Below, piece by piece: positions 36,206 through 44,788 of a stretch of DNA of 64,000 bases. The position numbers and the translations under genes were made by a program. Position 1 is the first letter of the stretch, and the number at the start of each line of letters is the position of its first letter. Where the stretch lies: NCBI RefSeq assembly GCF_004310345.1, contig NZ_SISK01000006.1, forward strand, positions 62,001 to 126,000. Reading direction: 5' to 3'. Below the pieces are notes generated by a model, which was given only the letters and a program-made list of their open reading frames with translations, was not told the DNA's origin and did not search any database. The DNA is from Paracoccus subflavus. Lineage in GTDB: Bacteria; Pseudomonadota; Alphaproteobacteria; Rhodobacterales; Rhodobacteraceae.

Positions 36206-37633
36206 TTACAGCCCCAGCGACCCATAGACATTGGCGACGCGCCGGATCGCCACCACATAGGCGGCGGTGCGCATGTCATCGACGCGGGGGTTCGACATCC
36301 AGACCTCTTTCATCTTGCCGAACGCCTCTCGCATGGTGTCGTCGAGGCCGGACCGCACCAGATCCAGTTCGTCGGCGCCATGAAGGAACGCATCCTTGAA
36401 GCCCGCCGCCAGCTTGAAGTTCGTGCGCGTATCGGCCGAAATCCGTTCCAGTTCCTCGATCAGCATCCGCGCGCGCGCCTCCTCGTGGCGGCGCTCCAGA
36501 CGGCCCAGGCTGATCTGCGACAGGTTCTTGACCCATTCGAAATAGCTGACCGTGACCCCGCCCGCATTCGCATACATGTCGGGGATGATGACGATGCCCT
36601 TGCGTTTCAAAAGGTCGTCGGCATCGGCGGTGACGGGCCCGTTCGCGGCCTCGATGATCAGCTTGCAGCGAATCCGGTCGGCGTTGCCCGCATGGATCAC
36701 GCTTTCCACCGCGGCGGGGATCAGGATGTCGCAGTCATCCTCAAGCGCGGCAAGCCCGTTCTCGCGGTAATCGCCGCCCGCAAAGCCCCTGATGCCCCCG
36801 GTCGCACGGATATGGCCGCGCAGCGCGTCGATGTTGATCCCCTGCGGGTTGGCGATGGCCCCATCGCGTTCGATGACACAGGTGACAAGGGCCTTGTCCT
36901 CGGTCGACAGGAACTGCGCGGCGTGATAGCCGACGTTGCCCAGGCCCTGCACGGTCACCCGCTTGCCCGCAAGCGTGCCTTCCAGCCCCGCCTTCTTCAT
37001 CACGTCCCCATGGCGAAAGAACTCGCGCAGCGCGTATTGCACGCCCCGGCCCGTCGCCTCGACCCGGCCGTCGATGCCGCCCGCATGGCGTGGCTTGCCG
37101 GTGACGCAGGCCTTGGCGTTGATGTCGTCGGGATGCAGCCGCTTATAGGCATCGGCCATCCAGGCCATCTCGCGTTCGCCGGTCCCCATGTCGGGCGCGG
37201 GCACGTTCTGGCTGGGCGATATCAGATTGCGGCGCGACAGTTCATAGGTGAAACGGCGGGTGATCCGTTCCAGCTCGTCCTCGTCCCAGGCGCGCGGGTC
37301 GATGCACAGCCCGCCCTTGGACCCGCCGAACGGCACCTCGACCAGGGCGCATTTATAGGTCATCAGCGCGGCCAGCGCCTCGACCTCGTCCTGGTTCACA
37401 TCCAGCGAATAGCGGATGCCGCCCTTGACCGGCTCCATGTGTTCGGAATGGACCGAGCGATAGCCGGTAAAGGTATGGATCCGCCCGCGCAGCCGCACCC
37501 CGAACCGCACCACATAGGTCGAATTGCAGACCCGGATCTTTTCCTCCAGCCCCGGCGGCAGGTCCATCAGGCCGGCGGCATGGGTGAACATCCGCTCGAC
37601 CGAATCGCGGAACGAGGCTTGGTGGATCGTCAT
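36206..37633 (-). CDS. gdhA: Glutamate dehydrogenase (Glu/Leu/Phe/Val family)
   Basis: NAD(P)-dependent oxidoreductase of 475 residues interconverting glutamate and 2-oxoglutarate plus ammonia. PVKGGIRYSLDVNQDEVEALAALMTYKCALVEVPFGGSKGG contains the catalytic lysine region; VQGLGNVGYHAAQF is the dinucleotide-binding glycine motif. Family length suggests the hexameric type; cofactor preference is not clear. The ATG at 37633 is chosen because upstream codons are not conserved. It links ammonium assimilation or release to carbon flow. Confidence 0.93.
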   Translation of the reverse strand: MTIHQASFRDSVERMFTHAAGLMDLPPGLEEKIRVCNSTYVVRFGVRLRGRIHTFTGYRSVHSEHMEPVKGGIRYSLDVNQDEVEALAALMTYKCALVEVPFGGSKGGLCIDPRAWDEDELERITRRFTYELSRRNLISPSQNVPAPDMGTGEREMAWMADAYKRLHPDDINAKACVTGKPRHAGGIDGRVEATGRGVQYALREFFRHGDVMKKAGLEGTLAGKRVTVQGLGNVGYHAAQFLSTEDKALVTCVIERDGAIANPQGINIDALRGHIRATGGIRGFAGGDYRENGLAALEDDCDILIPAAVESVIHAGNADRIRCKLIIEAANGPVTADADDLLKRKGIVIIPDMYANAGGVTVSYFEWVKNLSQISLGRLERRHEEARARMLIEELERISADTRTNFKLAAGFKDAFLHGADELDLVRSGLDDTMREAFGKMKEVWMSNPRVDDMRTAAYVVAIRRVANVYGSLGL

Positions 37634-37774
37634 CGCTTCTCCTGCATGGCAACGCCGGGCCCTGGCCAAGGCTAAGCCGCCCGGCACGGGGTGCCAAGAC
37701 GGAACCGCACAGGGCACGGTTCTGTCAGCGGCTCCGCCCTGGGGCGATGATGCAAACGTGACACCCCCCGTGGC

Positions 37775-37803
37775 TTCAAAACCCCCCGCCGCGCCTGTAT
37801 CAT
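37775..37803 (+). promoter_or_regulatory. Possible sigma-70 promoter of the I78 inhibitor genes
   Basis: TTCAAA (37775-37780) and TATCAT (37798-37803) lie 17 bases apart, about 50 bases before the first I78-like gene. Neither box is a full consensus match. A small hairpin, GAACCG/CGGTTC at 37702-37722, lies further upstream. Confidence 0.35.
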
Positions 37804-37853
37804 GGCGGGGTCAAGCCCGCGACAGACGGGCACCCCGAGGGAACCTGAGCACC

Positions 37854-38237
37854 ATGAACCGATCGACGCTGTTTTTGCCGCTTGCCGCGATGGCCCTGGT
37901 GGCGGGCTGCATGCCTCCGGCCCCGGCCACCATGCCGGCCCCTGTGCCTGCCCCGATGCCCATGCCCGCCCCTGCCCCTGCGGCAGCCATTCCGGCCGCG
38001 CCCGAACCGGTGCTGGGCGTGGCTGGCCTGACCGAACGCAAGCCCGACCTGTGCGGTGCGGCCAAGAATCATGGATCGACGGTGGGACAGCCGGGCAGCA
38101 TCATCCCGACGCTGGGCATCGCCAAGGACTATCGCGTGGTCGAATACCGCGGCATCGAGCCGCAGGAATACGATCCCAACCGCATCGTCTTCCGCCTGGA
38201 CGCGGCGGGCAATATCAGCAACGTGGACTGTGGATAA
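37854..38237 (+). CDS. I78-type peptidase inhibitor-like lipoprotein, with Met/Pro/Ala linker
   Basis: Lipoprotein of 127 residues. Lipobox VAGC (Cys near 19), then a tethering linker of repeated Pro, Ala and Met (about 20-50), then a domain with DLCGAAKNHGSTVGQPGS and NRIVFRLDAAGNISNVDCG. That pattern (Cys-Gly-Ala, GQP, a YRV strand, final Cys-Gly) fits the I78 family, small inhibitors of serine proteases. The outer membrane or periplasmic side is the likely location. A second I78-like gene follows after six bases. Confidence 0.75.
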   Translation: MNRSTLFLPLAAMALVAGCMPPAPATMPAPVPAPMPMPAPAPAAAIPAAPEPVLGVAGLTERKPDLCGAAKNHGSTVGQPGSIIPTLGIAKDYRVVEYRGIEPQEYDPNRIVFRLDAAGNISNVDCG

Positions 38238-38243
38238 AACGCC

Positions 38244-38528
38244 ATGAACGCCAGAACCCTTGTGCTTGTCCTGACGGCCGCCGCCGCCCTTGCCGCCTGC
38301 GAACCGATCCCCGCCGAACCCCTGCCGGTCGAGGTGCCCGACGACTGCCGCGCCTCGGCCTATCAGGGCCTGGTCGGGCAGCCCATCTCGGTCCTGGCGG
38401 CGATGACCTTTCCCATCGGCACCCGCCAGATCGGACCCGACGATTCGGTCACGGCCGATTTCCGGCCCGACCGGCTGAACATCGAATACGGCCGCACCGG
38501 CCGGATCGAAAAGATCAGTTGCTTCTGA
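38244..38528 (+). CDS. I78 family peptidase inhibitor lipoprotein
   Basis: Lipoprotein of 94 residues: lipobox LAAC (Cys19), short linker, then DDCRASAYQGLVGQPIS and VTADFRPDRLNIEYGRTGRIEKISCF, a good match to the I78 inhibitor pattern (two cysteines that likely form a disulfide, GQP, RPDRLNI). It is a tandem paralogue of the gene just before it but lacks the long Pro/Met linker. The target protease is unknown. Confidence 0.85.
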   Translation: MNARTLVLVLTAAAALAACEPIPAEPLPVEVPDDCRASAYQGLVGQPISVLAAMTFPIGTRQIGPDDSVTADFRPDRLNIEYGRTGRIEKISCF

Positions 38529-38598
38529 GCCGGGCAGGAACAGCCGGCGCCGGCCTTTTGGCATTGCCATGGGCCGGGCGGGCTGTCACCATCCCGTC

Positions 38599-38934
38599 AT
38601 GATGAACGCCCTCCCGCCGCCCGGAGCCGATCCGGATCGCGTCGTCTTCGACCGGACGGAACTATCGCTGATCCTGTCGGTTTACGGCCGCTTTGTCGCG
38701 GCGGGCGAATGGCGCGACTATGCCATGTCCTTTCTGCGCGATGCCGCCGTCTTCAGCGTTTTTCGCCGGGCGACCGAACATCCCCTGTATCGCATCGAGA
38801 AACGCCCCCGGCTGCGCGCGGCCCAGGGCGCCTATGCCGTGATTGCGATGGACGGGCGTATCCTGAAACGCGGCCATGACCTGGCCCAGGTTCTGCGGGT
38901 CTTCGACAAGGCGCTGATCCGGGCCGTCGATTAG
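38599..38934 (+). CDS. DUF2794 family protein
   Basis: Alphaproteobacterial conserved protein of 111 residues, function unknown. The domain runs from VVFDRTELSLILSVYGRFVAAGEWRDYAM to the end, with ATEHPLYRIEKRPRLRAAQGAYAVIAMDGRILKRG. Two ATGs (38599 and 38602) are possible starts. Its stop overlaps the convergent hrpB stop by four bases. Confidence 0.85.
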   Translation: MMNALPPPGADPDRVVFDRTELSLILSVYGRFVAAGEWRDYAMSFLRDAAVFSVFRRATEHPLYRIEKRPRLRAAQGAYAVIAMDGRILKRGHDLAQVLRVFDKALIRAVD

Positions 38935-41387
38935 GCCCGGCGCGGCTTGGCGCGCGTGGTCGGGTCGGCCTCGCGCGGGTCTTCGGGCCAGGGATGGCGG
39001 GGATAGCGGCCGCGCATGTCCTTTCTGACCTCGGCATAGCTTGACGCCCAGAACCCCGGCAGGTCGGTCGTCACCTGCACGGGCGTGCCGCCCGGCGACA
39101 GCAGGCTGATCCTCAGGGGCCGCCCGCCCACGGCCGGGTGGTGCGTCACGCCGAACAGTTCCTGCAGGCGCAGTTCGATGGACGGCTGTTCATGGCCGTA
39201 ATCGATCGGCACCCGGCGCCCCAGCGGCGTGACGAAATGCGCGGGCACCTCGCGGTCCAGCCGCTGCTGGCCGTCCCAGCCGATCCGGGCCTTCAGCGGC
39301 TCGGTCAGATTCAGGGCCCGCAGGTCGGCCAAAGTCCGCACACGTTCCAGCCAGGGCAGCAGCCAGTCCGCATCGGCCAGCAGGCTGGCATCGTCCACCG
39401 GCCCCAGATCCGGCAGCAGGGCGATCCGTGCCCGCAGCCGGGCAGAGGCCGGGGTCCAGGACAGCCCGTCCAGGCGCAGCCCCTCCAGCGCGGCCTGCGC
39501 GATGGATTGGGCAGGCGCATCGGGCCAGGCACGATCCGACAGCACCACCGCTCCCAGCCGCTCTTGCAGGCGCGTCAACACCCGCCCCTCGCGCCGCGAC
39601 CATTCGCAAAGCTCGACCACATCGATCCGGTCGCCGTGCAAGGTGCGCACGTCGCCCTCGTCCAGCCGGGCCGCCATGCGGATGCGCGCCTCGCGCGCGT
39701 CGCCGTCCAGATCGACGGCCACGATCAGGCGTTGCGATGCCAGCGGATCGCCCCTGTCCATCACGGCCCCCTTGCCGCCCGACAGCACATATCGCGGATC
39801 TTCCCCATTCCGCCGCAATCCGATCCGGTCGGGATAGGCCAGCGAAACCGTCGCGCCCCCTTCTTCATTGCACAAATACCCCGGGGGGTCCGGGGGGCTG
39901 GCCCCCCGGCCGTCGCGGGACGCAACAAGCCGCCGCAGCCGGGCAGCCTCGTCGCGGATTTGCTGGACGACCGCGCGGTTCGTCTCAAAGGGATATCGCG
40001 CCGCGAATTGCCTGGAATCGCGTATCGCCGCCAGTCGCATCTCCAGATCGACGGGCGCCCCGCGCAGGGGGTCGCGGTTCGACAGCAGCGCCGCCAGGTC
40101 CGCCGCATCCGGCCCCGCACGCAGCAGCATATGCGCCAGGCGCGGATGCAGCGGCAAACGCGCCAGGGCCCGTCCGTGATCGGTGATGCGGCCCGCGGCA
40201 TTCAGGGCCTCAAGCCCCTGCAACAAGGCCCGCGCCTCGGCCAGGGCACCCTCGGGCGGGGGGGTCAGAAAGGCCAGATCGCCCGGTTCCGCGCCCCAGG
40301 CCGCCAGTTCCAGGGCCAGCCCCGACAGATCGCCGACAGCGATTTCCGGCGGCGCGAACGCAGGCAGCGCGCCTTCTTCGGCCCGCGTCCACAGGCGATA
40401 GCAGATGCCCGGCGCGACCCGGCCCGCGCGGCCGCGCCGCTGATCGGCCTCGGCCCGGCTGACGCGTTCGGTGACCAGCCGCGACATCCCCGACGCTGGG
40501 TCGAACCGTGCCCGCCGCGCCCGGCCCGCATCCACCACCACCCGCACCGCTGGAATGGTCAGGGATGTCTCGGCGATTGCCGTTGCCAGAACGATCCGCC
40601 GCCGCTCGCCAGGCGCGGACAGGGCCAGCCGCTGTTCGGCCGGTTTCAGCGCCCCATACAGCGGCAGCACCTCGCACCCGTCCCCAAGCCGGGCCTTCAC
40701 CTGCCGGATCTCGCCCTCGCCCGGCAGAAAGGCCAGCACCGTGCCGCCGGTGTCGCGCGTCTCGGCCTCGGCCTGCGCGATCAGGCGTGCCGCCTCATCG
40801 ACCAGCCGGGCGCCGGCGGGCAGGGGACGGGTCAGCCAGCGCGTCTCGACGGGAAAGGCGCGGCCCCGGGAGCGGATCACCGGCGCGTCGTCCAGCAGCG
40901 CCGCGACGGGTTCTGCCTCCAGCGTCGCCGACATCACCAGAACCGCCAGATCCTCGCGCAGCGCGCCCCGCGCCTCCCAGACAAGGGCCAGCCCCAGATC
41001 GGCGTTCAGGCTGCGTTCGTGGAATTCGTCAAAGATCACGCAACCGATGCCGTCAAGGCCGGGATCGGACTGGATCATCCGCGTCAGGATACCCTCGGTC
41101 ACGACCTCGATCCGGCTGCCCGGCACGCTTTCGCCGCGTATCCGATATCCCACGCGCCGGCCCGCGGCCTCGCCCAACTGCTCGGCCAGCCGTTCGGCCG
41201 CCGCCCGTGCCGCTAGACGGCGCGGCTCCAGCATGACGATCTTGCCTGCCACCCGGTCCAGCAGCGCCAGGGGCACCCGCGTCGTCTTGCCCGCGCCCGG
41301 CGGGGCGACCAGCACGGCCCGGCCATGCGCCGCCAGCGCATCGCACAGCGCGGGCAGGACATCGTCGATGGGCAACCGATCGGGCAT
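38931..41387 (-). CDS. hrpB: ATP-dependent helicase HrpB
   Basis: DEAH-family helicase of 818 residues. Walker A VAPPGAGKTTRVPL (about 27-40), FDEFHERS (Asp120-Glu-Phe-His123), SATLEAEPV, then helicase C, HA2 and the HrpB C-terminal domain ending PWPEDPREADPTTRAKPRRA. Note DEFH in place of DEAH, usual for HrpB. Residues about 493-509 are encoded by a palindromic repeat element (39860-39909) read in frame, which adds a Pro/Gly-rich insertion before VSLAYPDRIGLRR. In E. coli hrpB function is not well known. Start ATG at 41387 (MPDRLPIDD); 41405 is possible. Confidence 0.92.
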   Translation of the reverse strand: MPDRLPIDDVLPALCDALAAHGRAVLVAPPGAGKTTRVPLALLDRVAGKIVMLEPRRLAARAAAERLAEQLGEAAGRRVGYRIRGESVPGSRIEVVTEGILTRMIQSDPGLDGIGCVIFDEFHERSLNADLGLALVWEARGALREDLAVLVMSATLEAEPVAALLDDAPVIRSRGRAFPVETRWLTRPLPAGARLVDEAARLIAQAEAETRDTGGTVLAFLPGEGEIRQVKARLGDGCEVLPLYGALKPAEQRLALSAPGERRRIVLATAIAETSLTIPAVRVVVDAGRARRARFDPASGMSRLVTERVSRAEADQRRGRAGRVAPGICYRLWTRAEEGALPAFAPPEIAVGDLSGLALELAAWGAEPGDLAFLTPPPEGALAEARALLQGLEALNAAGRITDHGRALARLPLHPRLAHMLLRAGPDAADLAALLSNRDPLRGAPVDLEMRLAAIRDSRQFAARYPFETNRAVVQQIRDEAARLRRLVASRDGRGASPPDPPGYLCNEEGGATVSLAYPDRIGLRRNGEDPRYVLSGGKGAVMDRGDPLASQRLIVAVDLDGDAREARIRMAARLDEGDVRTLHGDRIDVVELCEWSRREGRVLTRLQERLGAVVLSDRAWPDAPAQSIAQAALEGLRLDGLSWTPASARLRARIALLPDLGPVDDASLLADADWLLPWLERVRTLADLRALNLTEPLKARIGWDGQQRLDREVPAHFVTPLGRRVPIDYGHEQPSIELRLQELFGVTHHPAVGGRPLRISLLSPGGTPVQVTTDLPGFWASSYAEVRKDMRGRYPRHPWPEDPREADPTTRAKPRRA
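39860..39909. repeat. GC-rich palindromic repeat element inside hrpB
   Basis: CCGGGGGGC (39890-39898) and GCCCCCCGG (39901-39909) form a perfect 9-bp stem with a TG loop. On the minus strand it continues GGACCCCCCGGGGTATTTGT and GCAATGAAGAAGG. This is the same layout as the intergenic copy at 36136-36200. It lies within the hrpB coding sequence without breaking the frame and encodes roughly GASPPDPPGYLCNEEG. Confidence 0.7.
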
Positions 41388-41500
41388 CCCTGCGTTATGT
41401 CGCAACGGCGGGCCAAGCGGAACCCCGGCCCGCCGCCCTGTTCAAATCCGGGCCAGGCGCCTATCTTCCGGCAAAGACGAACATAAAGCAGGCAGGCGGA

Positions 41501-42868
41501 ATGGGCATCGGCAGCGCAATCATGGCGGGCATCGGCCTGGGCGATCCGGTGATCCGGCTGGGCGTCACAGGCCTGTCGCGGGCAGGCAAGACGGTGTTCA
41601 TCACATCGCTGGTCGCCAACCTGATGGACCGGGGACGGATGCACGCCCTGCGGGCCGCCGCCGATGGCAGCATCAAGGCCGCCTGGCTGCAACCCCAGCC
41701 CGACGACACCATTCCCCGGTTCGACTTCGAACGGCATCTGGCCGCGCTGACCGGCCCTGCGCCGCACTGGCCCGAAGGCACCCGCCATGTCAGTCAGTTG
41801 CGCCTGTCGCTGCGCATGGATGCCAAGGGGTTGTTCGGCGGGCTGACCGGTCCGCGCACCGTGCATCTGGATATCGTGGACTATCCCGGCGAATGGCTGC
41901 TGGATCTGCGGCTGATGGAACGGGATTTCGCCGAATGGTCGGCCGAGGTTCTGGACCGCATGGCAGGCCGCCCCGGCGCCGATGCCTATCAGGCGGCATT
42001 GGGCGGCATCGACGGCGACCGATTCGACGAACCGACCGCGCAGCGGCTGGCCCAGACCTATACCGCCCACCTGCACGCCACGCGCGAGGCAGGCTGGTCC
42101 GATTGCACCCCCGGCCGTTTCCTGATTCCCGGAGAGATGGAGGGGTCGCCCGCGCTGACCTTTGCCCCCCTGCCCGCGTCCTTCGCCGAAGGGCGGCTGC
42201 ACAAGGAATTCCGGCGCCGCTTCGACGCCTATAAATCGCGGGTGGTCAAACCCTTTTTCCGCGATCATTTCGCCCGTATCGATCGCCAGGTGGTGCTGGT
42301 GGACGTGCTGGGCGCGATCCATCAGGGGCCGCGCGCGGTCGAGGACATGCGCCGCGCCATGGCCGACATCCTGACCGCATTCCGTCCCGGCCGTGCGGGC
42401 TGGCTGGCGCAACTGCTGGGTACGCGGCGGGTCGAACGCATCCTGTTCGCGGCGACCAAGGCCGACCACCTGCACCATGTCCAGCACAACCGCCTGACCG
42501 CGATCCTGTCGGCCATGCTGCGCGAGGCGCGCGACCGCGCGGACTTCAGCGGCGCCCGGACCGAGGCCATGTCGATCGCCGCCCTGCGCGCCACGACCGA
42601 GGACACGATCCGCCAGAACGGAGACGAGCTTCCGGCCGTGCGCGGGCAGTTGCTGGACGGGCGGCAAGCGGCCTTTTATCCCGGCGAACTGCCCGCCGAT
42701 CCCGCGGCCCTGCTGCATCCGGCGCGCGACGGGGCGGACCGCTGGCTGGACGGCGACTATGCCATCATGAACTTTGCCCCCGCGCCGATGACCGCGCGGC
42801 CCGGCGACGGTCCGCCCCACATCCGGCTGGACCGGGCCGCCGACTTTCTGATCGGAGACCGGTTGTGA
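41501..42868 (+). CDS. ycjX: YcjX family P-loop protein
   Basis: Putative NTPase of 455 residues (DUF463). Walker A GLSRAGKTVFITSLV (24-38); HVSQLRLSLRMDAKG and HLDIVDYPGEWLLDLRLM follow, the latter in the position of a G3/switch region (DYPG); TKADHLHHVQHNRL looks like a G4-type TKAD motif. In enterobacteria ycjX-ycjF are membrane stress-linked (Psp regulon region). Here too the ycjF-type gene follows with a GTGA overlap. It diverges from hrpB. Confidence 0.88.
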   Translation: MGIGSAIMAGIGLGDPVIRLGVTGLSRAGKTVFITSLVANLMDRGRMHALRAAADGSIKAAWLQPQPDDTIPRFDFERHLAALTGPAPHWPEGTRHVSQLRLSLRMDAKGLFGGLTGPRTVHLDIVDYPGEWLLDLRLMERDFAEWSAEVLDRMAGRPGADAYQAALGGIDGDRFDEPTAQRLAQTYTAHLHATREAGWSDCTPGRFLIPGEMEGSPALTFAPLPASFAEGRLHKEFRRRFDAYKSRVVKPFFRDHFARIDRQVVLVDVLGAIHQGPRAVEDMRRAMADILTAFRPGRAGWLAQLLGTRRVERILFAATKADHLHHVQHNRLTAILSAMLREARDRADFSGARTEAMSIAALRATTEDTIRQNGDELPAVRGQLLDGRQAAFYPGELPADPAALLHPARDGADRWLDGDYAIMNFAPAPMTARPGDGPPHIRLDRAADFLIGDRL

Positions 42869-43923
42869 GCGACACACCCCCCCGCCGGGGCCCCGTCCTG
42901 ATCGAACTGGATGCGCCGCCTGCCGACCCCCGTCCCGGCCCGGCGTCCGAGCCGCGCGACGACACCCTGAACCCCGCCGACGCGCCGCCCATCGACGCGA
43001 CCGATCCGGTCCTGCCCCGCCCCCGGACGATGGAGATGGTGACGCGGCTGGTCGGGCGCCCGCCGTCCCGCCTGACACGCTTTTTCATCAATTCGGGCGT
43101 GGCATTGTTCACCTTCCTTTTGTCCATCTCCGCGCTGAACTTCATCAGCGGTCTGCTGACCCGCTATCCGGTGCTGGGCTGGATCGGGGTGGCGCTGTTC
43201 GCGCTGTTCACGCTGGCGGCGCTGGGCATGGCCTGGCGGGAATACCGGGCCTGGGCACGGTTCGCGCGCATCGATGCGATCCAGCGGCAGGCGGGCGCGG
43301 CCCTGGCCGATGACAGCATGGACAAGGCCCGGGCGGTGGCCGACGACATGCTGGCGCTGTATCGCGAGCGCCCGGAACTGGAATGGCACCGCAAGCGCCT
43401 GGCCGACAATCGCGGCGATGCCTTTGACGCCAGAACCCTGCTGACCATGGCGGAAACCGAACTGCTGGCAAGCCTCGACCAGGACGCCCGGCGCGAGATC
43501 GAGGCCGCCGCCCGCACCGTCGCCACCGCCACCGCACTGATTCCGCTCGCCCTGGCCGATGTTGCCGCTGCCCTGGCCGCAAACCTGCGCATGATCCGCC
43601 GCATGGCCGAGATCTATGGCGGGCGCGCGGGCGCCGTCGGCGGCTGGCGGCTGGCGCGCACCGTGATGACGCATCTGGTCGCGACCGGCGCGGTCGCGGC
43701 GGGCGACGACCTGATCCACACGGTCGCCGGCGGCGGCGTGCTGGCCAAGGTGTCCCGCCGTTTCGGCGAAGGCGTGGTGAACGGCGCGCTGACCGCCCGC
43801 GTCGGCATCGCCGCGATGGAGGTTTGCCGCCCCCTGCCCTTCATCGCCCAGCCCCGCCCCAAGGTGCGCAACCTGGTCACACGCGGGTTGCGCGGGTTGT
43901 TCGGTAGCGACGAACGGGGCTAG
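42865..43923 (+). CDS. ycjF: YcjF family membrane protein (TIGR01620/DUF697)
   Basis: Inner membrane protein of 352 residues beginning with GTG at 42865 inside the ycjX stop. A Pro/Asp-rich cytoplasmic start (1-60) is followed by two membrane helices (about 85-135), a helical region with VADDMLALYRERPELEWHRKRL, and the DUF697 domain, with RMIRRMAEIYGGRAGAVGGWRLARTVMTHL. Function unknown; likely partner of YcjX. Confidence 0.85.
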   Translation: MSDTPPRRGPVLIELDAPPADPRPGPASEPRDDTLNPADAPPIDATDPVLPRPRTMEMVTRLVGRPPSRLTRFFINSGVALFTFLLSISALNFISGLLTRYPVLGWIGVALFALFTLAALGMAWREYRAWARFARIDAIQRQAGAALADDSMDKARAVADDMLALYRERPELEWHRKRLADNRGDAFDARTLLTMAETELLASLDQDARREIEAAARTVATATALIPLALADVAAALAANLRMIRRMAEIYGGRAGAVGGWRLARTVMTHLVATGAVAAGDDLIHTVAGGGVLAKVSRRFGEGVVNGALTARVGIAAMEVCRPLPFIAQPRPKVRNLVTRGLRGLFGSDERG

Positions 43924-43951
43924 AACACCCCCGACGGCAAGGGGACAGCGC

Positions 43952-44788
43952 ATGGCGTTCTTTCTGGGAATCGACGGTGGCGGCACGGGATGCCGCGCGG
44001 CCCTTGCGGACGGCGATGGCCGCATCATCGGACAGGGGCGTGGCGGCCCTGCCAACATCAATACCGATGTCGAAGGGGCAGCGGTCAATATCCTGACCGC
44101 CACGGCGCAGGCGCTGGAGGGCACCGGCGCCGATCCTCGCGACCTGATCGCCACGCTGGGCCTGGCCGGGGGCACGATGACGGCGGCGACCGAACGGCTG
44201 GCGGTGCTGCTGCCCTTTGCCCGGATGCAGATCGTCAACGATGCGGTGACGGCGGCACGCGGGGCGCTGGGCACGCAGGACGGCATCCTGGCCGCGATCG
44301 GCACGGGTTCTGTCTTCGCCGTCCAGCGGGGCGGCGATTTGCGGCAGGTGGGCGGCCGGGGTTTTCTGATGGGCGACGAAGGGTCGGGCGCGGTGCTGGG
44401 ACGGGCGCTGCTGTCTCTGGCCATGCGGGCCGAGGACGGGTTTGCCGACATGACCCCCCTGCTGCAACAGATTCTCGAGGAACTGGGCGGGATCGAGGGG
44501 ATCATCCGGTTCGGCAACCGCGCCGGCCCGGCGGATTTCGCCGCGTTCGCGCCGCGTATTGTCGCAGGCGACGACCCGGCGGCGCGGCAAATCCTTAACG
44601 GCGCCGTGGCAGAGCTGCGTCACATCCTCTCCGTCCTGCAGGAAAATGCCTCTTTGCCGGTGGTTTTCGTCGGCGGGCTTGGCCCGGTCTATGCGGCGCG
44701 GCTGACCGAATGGCCGCAGCGGCCCGCGCTTGGGTCGGGCGTGGACGGCGCGCTGCTGATGGCGCGGCAAATGGCCGGGGCGGCATGA
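43952..44788 (+). CDS. nagK: N-acetylglucosamine kinase (BadF/BadG/BcrA/BcrD ATPase family)
   Basis: ASKHA-fold kinase of 278 residues that would phosphorylate GlcNAc (or anhydro-sugar) at the 6 position. FLGIDGGGTGCRAAL is the phosphate-1 motif, AIGTGSVFAVQ is phosphate 2, GRGFLMGDEGSGAVLG is typical of the family. AAGGGGA lies before the ATG. The stop overlaps nagA (ATGA), supporting a GlcNAc role. Substrate assignment rests on that context; glucosamine kinase is the alternative. Confidence 0.85.
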   Translation: MAFFLGIDGGGTGCRAALADGDGRIIGQGRGGPANINTDVEGAAVNILTATAQALEGTGADPRDLIATLGLAGGTMTAATERLAVLLPFARMQIVNDAVTAARGALGTQDGILAAIGTGSVFAVQRGGDLRQVGGRGFLMGDEGSGAVLGRALLSLAMRAEDGFADMTPLLQQILEELGGIEGIIRFGNRAGPADFAAFAPRIVAGDDPAARQILNGAVAELRHILSVLQENASLPVVFVGGLGPVYAARLTEWPQRPALGSGVDGALLMARQMAGAA

